A stretch of DNA of 10,417 bases from Pseudomonadota bacterium (GCA_023387085.1 JAEWIL010000044.1:1-10417), one strand, 5' to 3'; shown: positions 1 through 7,044, counted from the first letter of the stretch. Notes: a model not told the origin generated them from the sequence alone. Translations and numbers: made by a program.

Positions 1-75
1 TACCGGTCATTCGATCCAGATCGGCGGCGAACGGCGACTTTGGGGTGGGAAGCGGACGTTCCGCTCGCCCTCTTT

Positions 76-148
76 CGTCATCCCGGACTTGATCCGGGAT
101 CCATAGCAGCGCGGAAGTCATGGACCCCGGATCAAGTCCGGGGTGACG
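76..148. repeat. Palindromic intergenic repeat, 29-bp arms
   Basis: The left arm (76-104) and right arm (120-148) are inverted copies of each other over 29 bases with two mismatches, separated by a 15-base loop. The core reads GGACTTGATCCGGG in the left arm and CCGGATCAAGTCCGGG in the right. It would form a very stable hairpin in RNA or single-stranded DNA. Sequences of this kind (CATCCCGGACTTGATCCGGG...) recur between genes in sphingomonad genomes as far as I recall. They resemble REP or MITE-like elements, but only one copy is visible here. Confidence 0.8.
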
Positions 149-159
149 ATGCAAGATAC

Positions 160-297
160 GATCCTCCCTGTCGCGCAGCGATGGGGAGGGGGACTGCCGC
201 CGCAGGCGGGGGTGGAGGGGCCGCGACGTCACGCCACTAGCCCCTCCGTCAGCGCTTCGCGCTGCCACCTCCCCACGGCTCCGCCGCAGGGAGGATC
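160..297. repeat. Second palindromic repeat with nested arms
   Basis: The outer arms are GATCCTCCCTG (160-170) and CAGGGAGGATC (287-297), perfect inverted copies. Further in, GGGGAGG (183-189) pairs with CCTCCCC (268-274). Nearest the centre, GGAGGGGC (214-221) pairs with GCCCCTCC (240-247). The whole 138-base segment could fold as one long imperfect hairpin. It starts 12 bases after the preceding repeat ends, so the two elements form a tandem cluster. This layered, mosaic structure suggests a non-autonomous mobile repeat family, but no transposase gene is present. Confidence 0.7.
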
Positions 298-334
298 AAC
301 GTCCGACTTCGGTCGTTTGCGGTCGCCCGCCCGC

Positions 335-3226
335 TTACTTCCCCGCCTTGTCGCTCACTGCCTTGATCACCAGCGCCTTGTCGTCGACCAGATAGCGCCG
401 CGCGAGTGCCTGCAACTCGGCGGGTGTCACGCCCGCGACGACCGCAAGGCTCTGGCGGCTGCGGTCGAGGCGTGCTTCCTTGCTCGTCGCTTCGCTGACA
501 TAGGGTAGCCAATAGCTGTTCTCGCGCCGTGCCTTGGTCATCGCCTCGAGCAGCGGCTTGCGGGCGCGTTCGATCAGGTCGGCGTCGACCGGCTTGTCGC
601 GAAGATCCTTTGCGATCGCGAAGATCGCGGCGCGCGTCGTCGCGATATCCTTATAGTCGACGTTGCTCGCCGCATAGACATGGCCATAGCCCGGAAATTC
701 GTCCGACAGGCTCGCCCCCGCGCCGGGGCTGTAGCTTTCGCCGAGCTTCTCGCGCAATTCCTCGGTCAGCATCAGTTGCATCACCCGCGACAGCAGATTA
801 AGCCCCATCGCGTCCTTGAGGTCGCTGTCGTCGCGCGCGGGCCAATAGACGCGGATCTCGGCCTGCTCGGCGGGCCCCTTGTGGATCAGCGTGCGCTCGC
901 TGCGGTCGGTCGCGTACGTGCGGATGCGCGCGTCGGGGCGCGGGTCGAACGCCGCGCGGCGCTCGGGCAGCGCGCCAAGCGTCGCCGCGATCGCGTCGAT
1001 CGCCGCCTGCTCGTCGATATCGCCGACGACCCCGACCTCGATCGCGCCATGTTCCAGGCTGTCGGCGACGGCGGGTTTCAGCTTGTCCCAGTCGAGCGCC
1101 ATCATCGCTGCGAGCGGCGGCGTCTGCGTGCGCGGATCGTCGTTGGCGAGGATGCCGCCGGCATCGCGCGCCAGTACCGCGGCGGGCGTCGCATCGTTCG
1201 CGGCATATTGCTGCGGCAGCGCGCGGCGCAGCAGCGCAAGCCCGTCGGCGCGGTAACCGGGATGCGTGAGATAGGCCGCCATCAGATCGGCCTGAAGCCG
1301 GAAATCCTCGGGCGAGGTCAGCGCGGCGCCGCCGAAGGCGTCGGTGTCCGACCCGAAGTTCGATCCGACCGTCTTGCCGGCAAAGATCGTGCGCAGTTCG
1401 TCGAAGCTGTGCGCTTCGAGACCGCCGACGACGAACGACCCCATCAGCGCGACCTTCGTCGGATCGTCGCGCGTCGCGAGCAGATTGCCGCCATCGACGC
1501 GCAGCGACAGATAGACGCGGTCCTTCTGGAAATCGGTCGTCTTGATATTGAGCATAACATTGTTGGCGAAGCGGATGCGGCGAATGCCGAGATCGGCGAT
1601 GCGCGTATCGCTGACGATCTTTCCGGGGGTGCCGAAATTGTCATAGGCGAATTTTGCGCTCGTCGCGGCGGCGGGCGCGGCGACGGCGACCTTCTGCGAC
1701 GCGCCGAGCGCGGCGAGGATCGCATCGGTGCCGCCCTCGATCGGCTTTTTCGCGGTCACCCGCACGAGCGGCGCGCTGAAACCCTGCATCCGCTTGCGGA
1801 AAGCGGCGGTGACCGCATCGGCGGTCAACGCGGGCGCGGCGGCATCGAACAGCGCCTGGCTGGTTTCGGGGCGGACGACGACAAAATCGCCGTCGGCGGC
1901 CTCGACCAGCGCATCGGCCAGGCCGTCGCTGCGCCGCGTCGTCACGCCCGCGACCGCGGTCTTGAGCGCGGTGCGGCGGATCGCGAGCTGTTCGTCGACC
2001 TCGGCCTGGGTGAAGCCGAACTGCTCCGCGCGGCGCATCTCCTGCTCGACGAGCGCGAGCGCTTCCTGCCACGCGCCCTCCTTGGCAACCGCGCCGATGC
2101 CGATCTGCTCGAAGACCTTCCACCCTTCGGAATCGCCGAAATAGCCACCGAGAATCGGCGAATTCTCGTCGAGCGCGATCTTCGACAGGCGGCGGCCGAC
2201 GATCGCCTCGCCGACATCCTCGGCCAGCTTGCGCGCGCGCTTTGCCTTCGTGTCGGGCTCGATCACCCACGGCTTCATCCCCACGATGCTGACCGTGTCC
2301 TGGATCGCGGGGTCGATGAAAACGCCCGCCGCCTCGGGCCGGGCGAAATCGGGCTTGCCGATGTCGGGATCGGCCCCGGCGGGTCCGCGTCCTTTCCAGT
2401 CGCCGAAGCGCGCCTTGATCTTCGCCTCGATCGCCGCCGGATCGAAGTCGCCGACCATCACCAGCGTCGCGCGCTCGGGGCGGTAATAGCGGTCGTAGAG
2501 ATCGCGGATGCGCGAGGCAGGCGCGGTCCTGATCACCTCCTCGGTGCCGACCGGAATCCGGCTCGCGACCTTCATCCCCTGCATCTGGAAGTCGAGCTGG
2601 TCGATCAGGTTGCGCAGCTGATAGGTATCGCGCGCGCGTCGTTCGGACAGGATGACGCCGCGCTCGCGGTCCATCGCGCCCTGATCGATCGTCAACTCGC
2701 TCGCGGTCTCGCGCATCAGCATCAGGCCGGTGTCGACGAGATCGTCCGACGCATTGGGCAGGTCGAGCTTGTACACCGTCTGGTCGAAGCCGGTCGACGC
2801 GTTGGTGTCGGCGCCGAACGCCAGCCCCTTGCGTTCGAGCAGCTTGATCATCTCGCCCTCGGGCACGTTCTTCGACCCGTTGAACGCCATATGTTCGAGG
2901 AAATGGGCGAGCCCGCGCTGGTCGTCGGCTTCGGCAAAGCTGCCGACGTCGAAGCGCATCCGCAGGACGACGCTGTCCTTGGGCGTGCTGTTCTTGAGGA
3001 TCGCATATTTCATGCCGTTCGGCAGGACGCCGAAGACGATGTTCGGATCGACGGGAATGTCGCTCGCGGAGAAATTCCACGCCTTTGCCGCGGCGCTCTG
3101 CGGATTGGTCGCGGCGGTGGTTGCCGGTTTCGGCGCCTCCTTGGCGAAGGCCGGCGCGCTTCCGATGGCGAGAAGAAGGAGGGGCGACAGCGCGGTCGAT
3201 ACGCGCCGGAGCAAAGGGGAATTCAT
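335..3226 (-). CDS. Exported M16 family zinc metallopeptidase (two-half, ~960 aa)
   Basis: This 963-residue protein is a pitrilysin/insulinase-type peptidase that probably degrades peptides in the periplasm. Residues 1-28 form a Sec signal peptide: an RR-containing start, the hydrophobic run LSPLLLLAIGSAPAFA, and a likely cut after AFA. The inverted zinc motif HFLEH is at 108-112. Residues RERGVILSE (187-195) supply two glutamates, E188 and E195, spaced like E162 and E169 of pitrilysin. The second half (about 545-963) has the same fold type but no HxxEH near residue 600, so it is the usual inactive half. It keeps LREKLGESY (824-832), whose R and Y match the substrate-binding Arg/Tyr pair of insulysin. 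The family is certain; the substrate is unknown. The start fits the signal peptide, but no Shine-Dalgarno is visible upstream. It lies 42 bases after a GGDEF gene on the same strand. Confidence 0.95.
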   Translation of the reverse strand: MNSPLLRRVSTALSPLLLLAIGSAPAFAKEAPKPATTAATNPQSAAAKAWNFSASDIPVDPNIVFGVLPNGMKYAILKNSTPKDSVVLRMRFDVGSFAEADDQRGLAHFLEHMAFNGSKNVPEGEMIKLLERKGLAFGADTNASTGFDQTVYKLDLPNASDDLVDTGLMLMRETASELTIDQGAMDRERGVILSERRARDTYQLRNLIDQLDFQMQGMKVASRIPVGTEEVIRTAPASRIRDLYDRYYRPERATLVMVGDFDPAAIEAKIKARFGDWKGRGPAGADPDIGKPDFARPEAAGVFIDPAIQDTVSIVGMKPWVIEPDTKAKRARKLAEDVGEAIVGRRLSKIALDENSPILGGYFGDSEGWKVFEQIGIGAVAKEGAWQEALALVEQEMRRAEQFGFTQAEVDEQLAIRRTALKTAVAGVTTRRSDGLADALVEAADGDFVVVRPETSQALFDAAAPALTADAVTAAFRKRMQGFSAPLVRVTAKKPIEGGTDAILAALGASQKVAVAAPAAATSAKFAYDNFGTPGKIVSDTRIADLGIRRIRFANNVMLNIKTTDFQKDRVYLSLRVDGGNLLATRDDPTKVALMGSFVVGGLEAHSFDELRTIFAGKTVGSNFGSDTDAFGGAALTSPEDFRLQADLMAAYLTHPGYRADGLALLRRALPQQYAANDATPAAVLARDAGGILANDDPRTQTPPLAAMMALDWDKLKPAVADSLEHGAIEVGVVGDIDEQAAIDAIAATLGALPERRAAFDPRPDARIRTYATDRSERTLIHKGPAEQAEIRVYWPARDDSDLKDAMGLNLLSRVMQLMLTEELREKLGESYSPGAGASLSDEFPGYGHVYAASNVDYKDIATTRAAIFAIAKDLRDKPVDADLIERARKPLLEAMTKARRENSYWLPYVSEATSKEARLDRSRQSLAVVAGVTPAELQALARRYLVDDKALVIKAVSDKAGK

Positions 3227-3240
3227 GGGATGGTTGTGAC

Positions 3241-3254
3241 CGCGCGCGCGCGCG
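3241..3254. repeat. (CG)7 alternating tract upstream of the M16 gene
   Basis: Seven consecutive CG dinucleotides occupy the short gap between the GGDEF stop and the M16 start codon, ending 14 bases upstream of that ATG. Alternating CG of this length can adopt Z-DNA and can slip during replication. It stands where a ribosome binding site would be expected nearby, and none is seen. In a genome this GC-rich it may also be chance. Confidence 0.75.
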
Positions 3255-3268
3255 GGGTCAAGCTGCGG

Positions 3269-4435
3269 TCAGGCCCGGCGCGGCAGGCTTTCGACAGACG
3301 ACGTTGGCGTCCGATCAACGGCCTTCGCCGCGTAAAGCGCGCGGTCGGCGACCTCGAACAATTCGCGGCTGGCGGTCCCGTCGGCGGGCCAGGCGGCGAC
3401 GCCGATGCTGGCGCCGACGCGGATCGACCGCCCGTCGACCTGATAGGGCGCGGCGAGCGCCGCGAGCACATGGTCGGCGAGCGAGGTGTCCAGCAGCGGC
3501 GAGCCCGCCGGCACCAGAATTGCGAATTCGTCGCCCCCCTGTCGCGCGACCATCGCATCCTTGCCGCACGCGCGCCGCAGCCGCACCGCAATCTCGCAAA
3601 GCAGCTGGTCGCCGACGGCGTGGCCATGCTGGTCGTTGACGGGCTTGAACCCGTTGAGGTCGAGGAGCGCGATCGCGAACCTCTTGCCTTCGCGCGCGCG
3701 CGCAATCTCTTCGGCGAGCCGCAAGTCGAAGGCGCGGCGGTTTGGCAGCGCCGTCAGCGGGTCGCTATGCGCCAGTTCGCGCATCTGGCGTTGAAGCTGG
3801 AGCAGGTCGACGAGCTGGCCGTGCTGCTGGACGACCATGCGAAGCAGGAAGATCGTCGCGACGACGAGGCTGGTTCCGGCCGCAACCTCGGGCGGGCTCC
3901 CCGAGGTCAGCATCAACGAGGCGACCGGCACGAGGCCGATCGCGAGGTTGACGAAGGTCGCGAAGCGGATCGACGACAGGCAATAGGCGGTCGCGAGCGA
4001 GCCCATTGCCATGATGATCGCATAATAGCTGTGCGCCGAGGGCGGCGCGGCGAGCCAGTTGAGCACGGTCCACAGGCTGCACATCGCGCCCATGACGCCC
4101 GACAAGATCGTCGATTCGACGATCATGCGGCGCGCGCGGCGCGGGCTCATCCTGCGGCGGCGGTTGCGCCACAGGACGAAGACGCCGATCAGGCAGACGC
4201 TCGCGAGGATGACCGGGAAGCCGACCCGCACGAAGGGATGCACCGTTTCGACCCCCGCATAGATCGCGGTCGGTGTGGTCGCGGCAAGGGTCAGGAACAG
4301 CGCGGGCGTCAGCGTTTCGACGCGGTGCGCGCGCAGCAGGGCGATATCGTCGCGGATGTCCCCCGGAACCGGCGGAAAGACCCACCGTCGCAACCATATA
4401 TAGACCCCCGTCATGGGACGGAGGTAGCAAGCCAT
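3269..4435 (-). CDS. Membrane-bound GGDEF diguanylate cyclase
   Basis: This 388-residue protein should make cyclic di-GMP from two GTP at the inner membrane. The N-terminal half has about six hydrophobic helices (roughly 44-60, 68-90, 106-127, 137-152, 157-178, 184-203). A short linker, LLQLQRQMRELAHSDPLT, then leads into the GGDEF domain (about 221-376). The active motif is intact as GGDEF at 300-304, and the substrate-site segment LLDLNGFKPVNDQHGH is at 257-272. The product-inhibition RxxD expected just before the motif is absent: residues 291-294 are GKDA. No EAL or other output domain is present. The sensor half matches no named MASE domain that I can assign. An alternative start is the Met at residue 8 (4412-4414); neither start has a clear ribosome site. 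It sits 47 bases after purC on the same strand and may be co-transcribed with it. Confidence 0.93.
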   Translation of the reverse strand: MACYLRPMTGVYIWLRRWVFPPVPGDIRDDIALLRAHRVETLTPALFLTLAATTPTAIYAGVETVHPFVRVGFPVILASVCLIGVFVLWRNRRRRMSPRRARRMIVESTILSGVMGAMCSLWTVLNWLAAPPSAHSYYAIIMAMGSLATAYCLSSIRFATFVNLAIGLVPVASLMLTSGSPPEVAAGTSLVVATIFLLRMVVQQHGQLVDLLQLQRQMRELAHSDPLTALPNRRAFDLRLAEEIARAREGKRFAIALLDLNGFKPVNDQHGHAVGDQLLCEIAVRLRRACGKDAMVARQGGDEFAILVPAGSPLLDTSLADHVLAALAAPYQVDGRSIRVGASIGVAAWPADGTASRELFEVADRALYAAKAVDRTPTSSVESLPRRA

Positions 4436-4482
4436 GGTAAAACAAGGCTTAAGGATAGCGGAGCGGAGCGCCCCGGCCGGCC

Positions 4483-5259
4483 TCAGCTCTTTTTCTTGCG
4501 GTGGCTTTCGAGGTCGAGCACGGCGTTGTCGCCGCCCTCGGGCATCAGGCCCAGCCGGCGCGCGGCCTCCTGATACGCTTCGACCTCACCGCCGAGATCG
4601 CGGCGGAAGCGGTCCTTGTCGAGCTTTTCCCCCGACGCCATGTCCCACAGGCGGCAGCCGTCGGGGCTGATCTCGTCGGCGAGGATGATGCGGCTGAAAT
4701 CGCCTTCGTAAAGCCGGCCGAATTCGAGCTTGAAGTCGACGAGGCGGATGCCGACGGCCGCGAACATGCCCGACATGAAGTCGTTGATGCGGATCGCCAT
4801 GTCCTGAATATCGTGAAGCTCGTCCTGACTGCACCAGTTGAAGCAGGCGATATGCTCCTCGGCCACCAGCGGATCGCCGAGCGCATCGTCCTTGTAGCAA
4901 TATTCGATCAGCGTCCGCGGAAGCTGCGTGCCTTCCTCGATCCCGAGCCGCTTCGACAGCGTGCCCGCGGCGACGTTGCGCACGATCACCTCGATCGGCA
5001 CGATCTCGACCTGGCGGATCAGCTGCTCGCGCATGTTGAGGCGGCGGATGAAGTGCGTCGGGACGCCGATATTGCCGAGCAGCGTGAACACATGCTCCGA
5101 AATCCGGTTGTTGAGCACGCCCTTGCCGTTGATCGTCCCGCGCTTCTGCGCGTTGAACGCAGTAGCGTCGTCCTTGAAATACTGGATCAACGTCCCCGGT
5201 TCGGGACCCTCGTAGAGGATCTTCGCTTTGCCTTCGTAGATCTGGCGGCGACGGGCCAT
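4483..5259 (-). CDS. purC: Phosphoribosylaminoimidazole-succinocarboxamide synthase
   Basis: SAICAR synthetase joins aspartate to CAIR using ATP in de novo purine synthesis, in the cytoplasm. The 258-residue length is normal for the compact bacterial form. Recognised segments are the ATP-binding start RRRQIYEGKAKILYEG (3-18), signature one EIVPIEVIVRNVAAGT (85-100), signature two LVDFKLEFG (173-181), and DEISPDGCRLW (195-205). Signature one ends in GT rather than the more common GS. The start gives the canonical MARRRQIYEGKAK opening. A promoter with a TATAGG -10 box lies about 85 bases upstream. Downstream on the same strand come a diguanylate cyclase and an M16 peptidase with short gaps, but no functional link to purine synthesis is evident. 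Other purine or purS/purQ genes are not in the window. Confidence 0.98.
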   Translation of the reverse strand: MARRRQIYEGKAKILYEGPEPGTLIQYFKDDATAFNAQKRGTINGKGVLNNRISEHVFTLLGNIGVPTHFIRRLNMREQLIRQVEIVPIEVIVRNVAAGTLSKRLGIEEGTQLPRTLIEYCYKDDALGDPLVAEEHIACFNWCSQDELHDIQDMAIRINDFMSGMFAAVGIRLVDFKLEFGRLYEGDFSRIILADEISPDGCRLWDMASGEKLDKDRFRRDLGGEVEAYQEAARRLGLMPEGGDNAVLDLESHRKKKS

Positions 5260-5343
5260 GGGCGCTTACTTTCTGTCGGAACCAAATGAATGGCCCCGGC
5301 AAGCGACTCAGACAAGAGGCGCGGCGCCGGGGCGGTCGCGCGG

Positions 5344-5372
5344 CCTATAGCGGCAAAGAAACCGCGCGTCAT
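5344..5372 (-). promoter_or_regulatory. Candidate sigma-70 type promoter for purC
   Basis: On the minus strand, ATGACG (5367-5372) and TATAGG (5344-5349) are separated by exactly 17 bases, each matching four of six consensus positions. It points toward purC and would give a leader of roughly 75-80 bases. No riboswitch fold was recognised in that leader. Confidence 0.5.
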
Positions 5373-5383
5373 CCCCGGCGATC

Positions 5384-5399
5384 TTTACGTTTACGTCAA
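5384..5399. promoter_or_regulatory. LiuR-like operator palindrome
   Basis: TTTACGTTTACGTCAA is a 16-bp near-perfect palindrome: the left half TTTACGT faces ACGTCAA, whose complement is TTGACGT. It resembles the binding site described for LiuR, the MerR-family repressor of branched-chain amino acid and acyl-CoA degradation in proteobacteria. It lies 59 bases before the crotonase ATG and 11 bases beyond the purC -35 box. The regulator gene itself is not in the window, so the assignment rests on motif resemblance and the identity of the downstream gene. Confidence 0.6.
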
Positions 5400-5446
5400 C
5401 TAGAGCTTGCGTTCCGTCCCTTCGCTTGCAACCATGCTGCATCCCC

Positions 5447-5452
5447 AAGGAG
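5447..5452 (+). promoter_or_regulatory. Ribosome binding site fixing the crotonase start
   Basis: AAGGAG lies six bases before the ATG at 5459. It selects that codon over the in-frame ATG at 5426, which would add eleven residues of non-crotonase sequence and has no such site. Confidence 0.85.
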
Positions 5453-5458
5453 ACAGAC

Positions 5459-6382
5459 ATGAGCTTCGACCAGATTCGCCTCGACAAGCATGAGGGTATC
5501 GCGCTGCTGACGCTGCACCGGCCCGACCGGATGAATGCCTTCACCACCGAAATGATGCTGGAAATCGTCGCCGCGCTCGACGATTGCGATGCCGACGACG
5601 GTGTGCGCGCGGTGATTTTCACCGGATCGGGCGACCGTGCCTATTGCGCTGGGGCCGACCTGGGGCAGGGCGCCGCGACCTTCGATTATGACAAGCGCAC
5701 CGACAAGCTCGCTACCCTGCCCGACGGCACGTCGGCCAGCCCCGTCGCCGAAGACGGCACGATCGACTGGTCGCATCCGTTGATCCGCGATTCGGGTGGC
5801 CGCGTGTCGATGCGCATCTTCGACTGCAAGAAACCCGTCCTCGGCGCGATCAACGGCGCCGCAGTGGGCATCGGCGCGACGATGACGCTGTCGATGGACG
5901 CGCGGCTCGCGAGTGAAACCGCGCGCTATGGCTTCGTTTTCGCGCGGCGCGGCATCGTGCCCGAAGCGGCGTCGAGCTGGTTCCTGCCGCGCCTGGTCGG
6001 CATCCAGAATGCCGTCGACTGGTGCTATTCGGGGCGGCTGATCGATGCCGCCGAAGCGCATGAAAAGGGCCTCGTCCAGTCGGTCCACGCCCCCGGCGAA
6101 CTGATCGATGCGGCGATTGCCAAGGCGCGCGAACTGACCGAGCATAGCGCGCCGGTCTCGGTCGCGCTCACCCGTCACATGCTGTGGCGGATGCTCGGCG
6201 CGCCGCACCCGATGAGCGCGCATCGCTGGGACAGCCGCGCGATCTTCGCGCGCGGGCGCAGCGCCGACGCGGCCGAAGGCGTGTCGAGCTTCCTCGAAAA
6301 ACGCCCTGCGAACTTTACCGTCAGCGTCGCCAACGACTATCCTTGGTTCGCGGAGTTCGAGGAGACGCCGCCCTATAGCTGA
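5459..6382 (+). CDS. Crotonase-family protein (enoyl-CoA hydratase/isomerase)
   Basis: This 307-residue acyl-CoA enzyme has the crotonase fold. The oxyanion-hole segments are AYCAGADL (61-68) and INGAAVGIGA (131-140). The two glutamates of classical enoyl-CoA hydratase are missing: in rat enzyme numbering, E144 aligns with T141 and E164 with F161. Instead E169 in GIVPEAASSW (165-174) occupies the position of the single catalytic glutamate of delta3,delta2-enoyl-CoA isomerases. An isomerase or other non-hydratase reaction is therefore more likely, although databases usually label such proteins enoyl-CoA hydratase. A longer loop (about 69-115), rich in Asp, Gly and Thr, separates the first oxyanion segment from the core. 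The start is set by a strong AAGGAG. A LiuR-like operator upstream suggests control with branched-chain or fatty acid catabolism. It is transcribed divergently from purC and converges on a small membrane-protein gene 5 bases downstream. Confidence 0.9.
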   Translation: MSFDQIRLDKHEGIALLTLHRPDRMNAFTTEMMLEIVAALDDCDADDGVRAVIFTGSGDRAYCAGADLGQGAATFDYDKRTDKLATLPDGTSASPVAEDGTIDWSHPLIRDSGGRVSMRIFDCKKPVLGAINGAAVGIGATMTLSMDARLASETARYGFVFARRGIVPEAASSWFLPRLVGIQNAVDWCYSGRLIDAAEAHEKGLVQSVHAPGELIDAAIAKARELTEHSAPVSVALTRHMLWRMLGAPHPMSAHRWDSRAIFARGRSADAAEGVSSFLEKRPANFTVSVANDYPWFAEFEETPPYS

Positions 6383-6387
6383 AGCGA

Positions 6388-6603
6388 TCAGCCTCCGGCG
6401 CGCCGCCGCCCTTTGAAATAGGGGCGGAAGAACATGTAGAGGCCGGTGATTGTCAGCAGAAACAGCGGCGCGAGCGGGAGGTAATAGACCCATTGCGCCG
6501 GCTGCTTTCCCATGCCGAGCATCGCGAAGAGGGCGATGACGATCGCGGCGAAGACGATCGATACCCAGCGGTGAAACTGCCGGATCCAGAGATTCCCGTT
6601 CAT
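6388..6603 (-). CDS. Small two-helix membrane protein, function unknown
   Basis: This 71-residue protein has two hydrophobic helices, about 14-31 and 38-59, and a basic tail, FKGRRRAGG. The opening FHRWVSIVF (10-18) recalls the first helix of PepSY-associated or cytochrome b561-like membrane proteins, but it is far too short to be a complete member of either. It starts 12 bases after the SRPBCC gene stops, with AAGGA (6613-6617 on the minus strand) overlapping that stop codon, so it is very probably the third gene of the arsR operon. I cannot name a function. Its last codons converge on the crotonase gene, leaving a 5-base gap. A stem CCGCCC/GGGCGG (6406-6411 with 6422-6427) lies inside its coding end. 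Confidence 0.82.
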   Translation of the reverse strand: MNGNLWIRQFHRWVSIVFAAIVIALFAMLGMGKQPAQWVYYLPLAPLFLLTITGLYMFFRPYFKGRRRAGG

Positions 6604-6615
6604 AGTATTCGGTCC

Positions 6616-7044
6616 TTAATCGAGCGCGGCGACAGTTTTTTCCAGATTTTCGAGATGGATCGGCCAGCCCGCCCTGGCGCCGCCAAAGGCTTGTTTCTGG
6701 CCGGGACGGAAGCCCACCTGCTCGACGCGGAGCAGCGTCCCCGCACCTGTCGGTTCGAGTGTGAAGGTAACGATGCTGTCGAGATCGAAGGCGGGGTCGG
6801 CGTGCGGGTGGTTCCAGCGGTAGGACAGCGTCCGGCCTGGTTCGACGTCGAGAATCTCGCAATCGACATGGCCCCAGTCACCGCGAAGCTGGAAACGGTG
6901 CCCGAGATCGAGGCCGAAGTCGTTCTTCATCAGCCACTCCTCGATCAGATGCTGCGTCGTCAGCGCACGCCAGATCTTTTCGGGCGGGTACGGGATTTCG
7001 CGTTCGACCGTGACGGTGCGGGTGTCGGCGGCGCTATCGGTCAT
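6616..7044 (-). CDS. SRPBCC domain protein, AHSA1/START-like
   Basis: This 142-residue protein has a single helix-grip domain of the AHSA1 (activator of Hsp90 homologue) branch of SRPBCC. Recognised features are the start VTVEREIPYPPEKIWRALTT (11-30), then EEWLMKNDFGLDLGHRF, EPGRTLSYRW (68-77), and the C-terminal helix GWPIHLENLEKTVAAL. The fold holds a hydrophobic pocket, but the ligand of this protein is unknown. Its ATG overlaps the stop of the ArsR gene by four bases (ATGA), which implies translational coupling. ArsR/SRPBCC pairs are a very common arrangement in bacteria, and the SRPBCC protein is presumed to be what the repressor controls. A bona fide Hsp90 co-chaperone role is not implied. 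Confidence 0.92.
   Translation of the reverse strand: MTDSAADTRTVTVEREIPYPPEKIWRALTTQHLIEEWLMKNDFGLDLGHRFQLRGDWGHVDCEILDVEPGRTLSYRWNHPHADPAFDLDSIVTFTLEPTGAGTLLRVEQVGFRPGQKQAFGGARAGWPIHLENLEKTVAALD

Larger units (their letters stand above)
1..334. other. Gene-free stretch holding palindromic repeats
   Basis: No convincing coding region was found in this 334-base stretch on either strand; the short open frames here run through repeats. It contains a small perfect palindrome, AGCGGA-CGT-TCCGCT (51-65), and two larger inverted-repeat elements listed separately. A short stem, CGAC-TTCG-GTCG, lies at 304-315, just beyond the stop codon of the M16 peptidase gene. On the minus strand its loop reads CGAA and no T-run follows, so it is a weak terminator candidate at best. 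Positions 1-50 show nothing recognisable and may be the flank of a neighbouring gene outside the window. Confidence 0.6.

Noticed and set aside
76..148. The long palindrome as a rho-independent terminator or a CRISPR repeat
   Set aside because: No T-run follows either arm and there is no regular repeat-spacer series; a dispersed intergenic palindrome fits better.
680..4573. A 1297-codon open frame on the plus strand, antisense to the M16 and GGDEF genes
   Set aside because: It runs opposite two well-recognised genes and across the gap between them, and its translation is Arg/Ala/Asp-rich low-complexity with no domain. Long stop-free antisense frames are expected from GC-rich codon use.
5426..5458. 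Upstream in-frame ATG for the crotonase
   Set aside because: It adds MQPCCIPKETD, which is translated ribosome-binding-site sequence, and has no ribosome site of its own.
5396..6862. A 488-codon minus-strand open frame opposite the crotonase gene
   Set aside because: It overlaps a gene with clear family motifs and a strong ribosome site, and it runs into the SRPBCC gene in another frame. The translation is Arg-rich with no recognisable domain.
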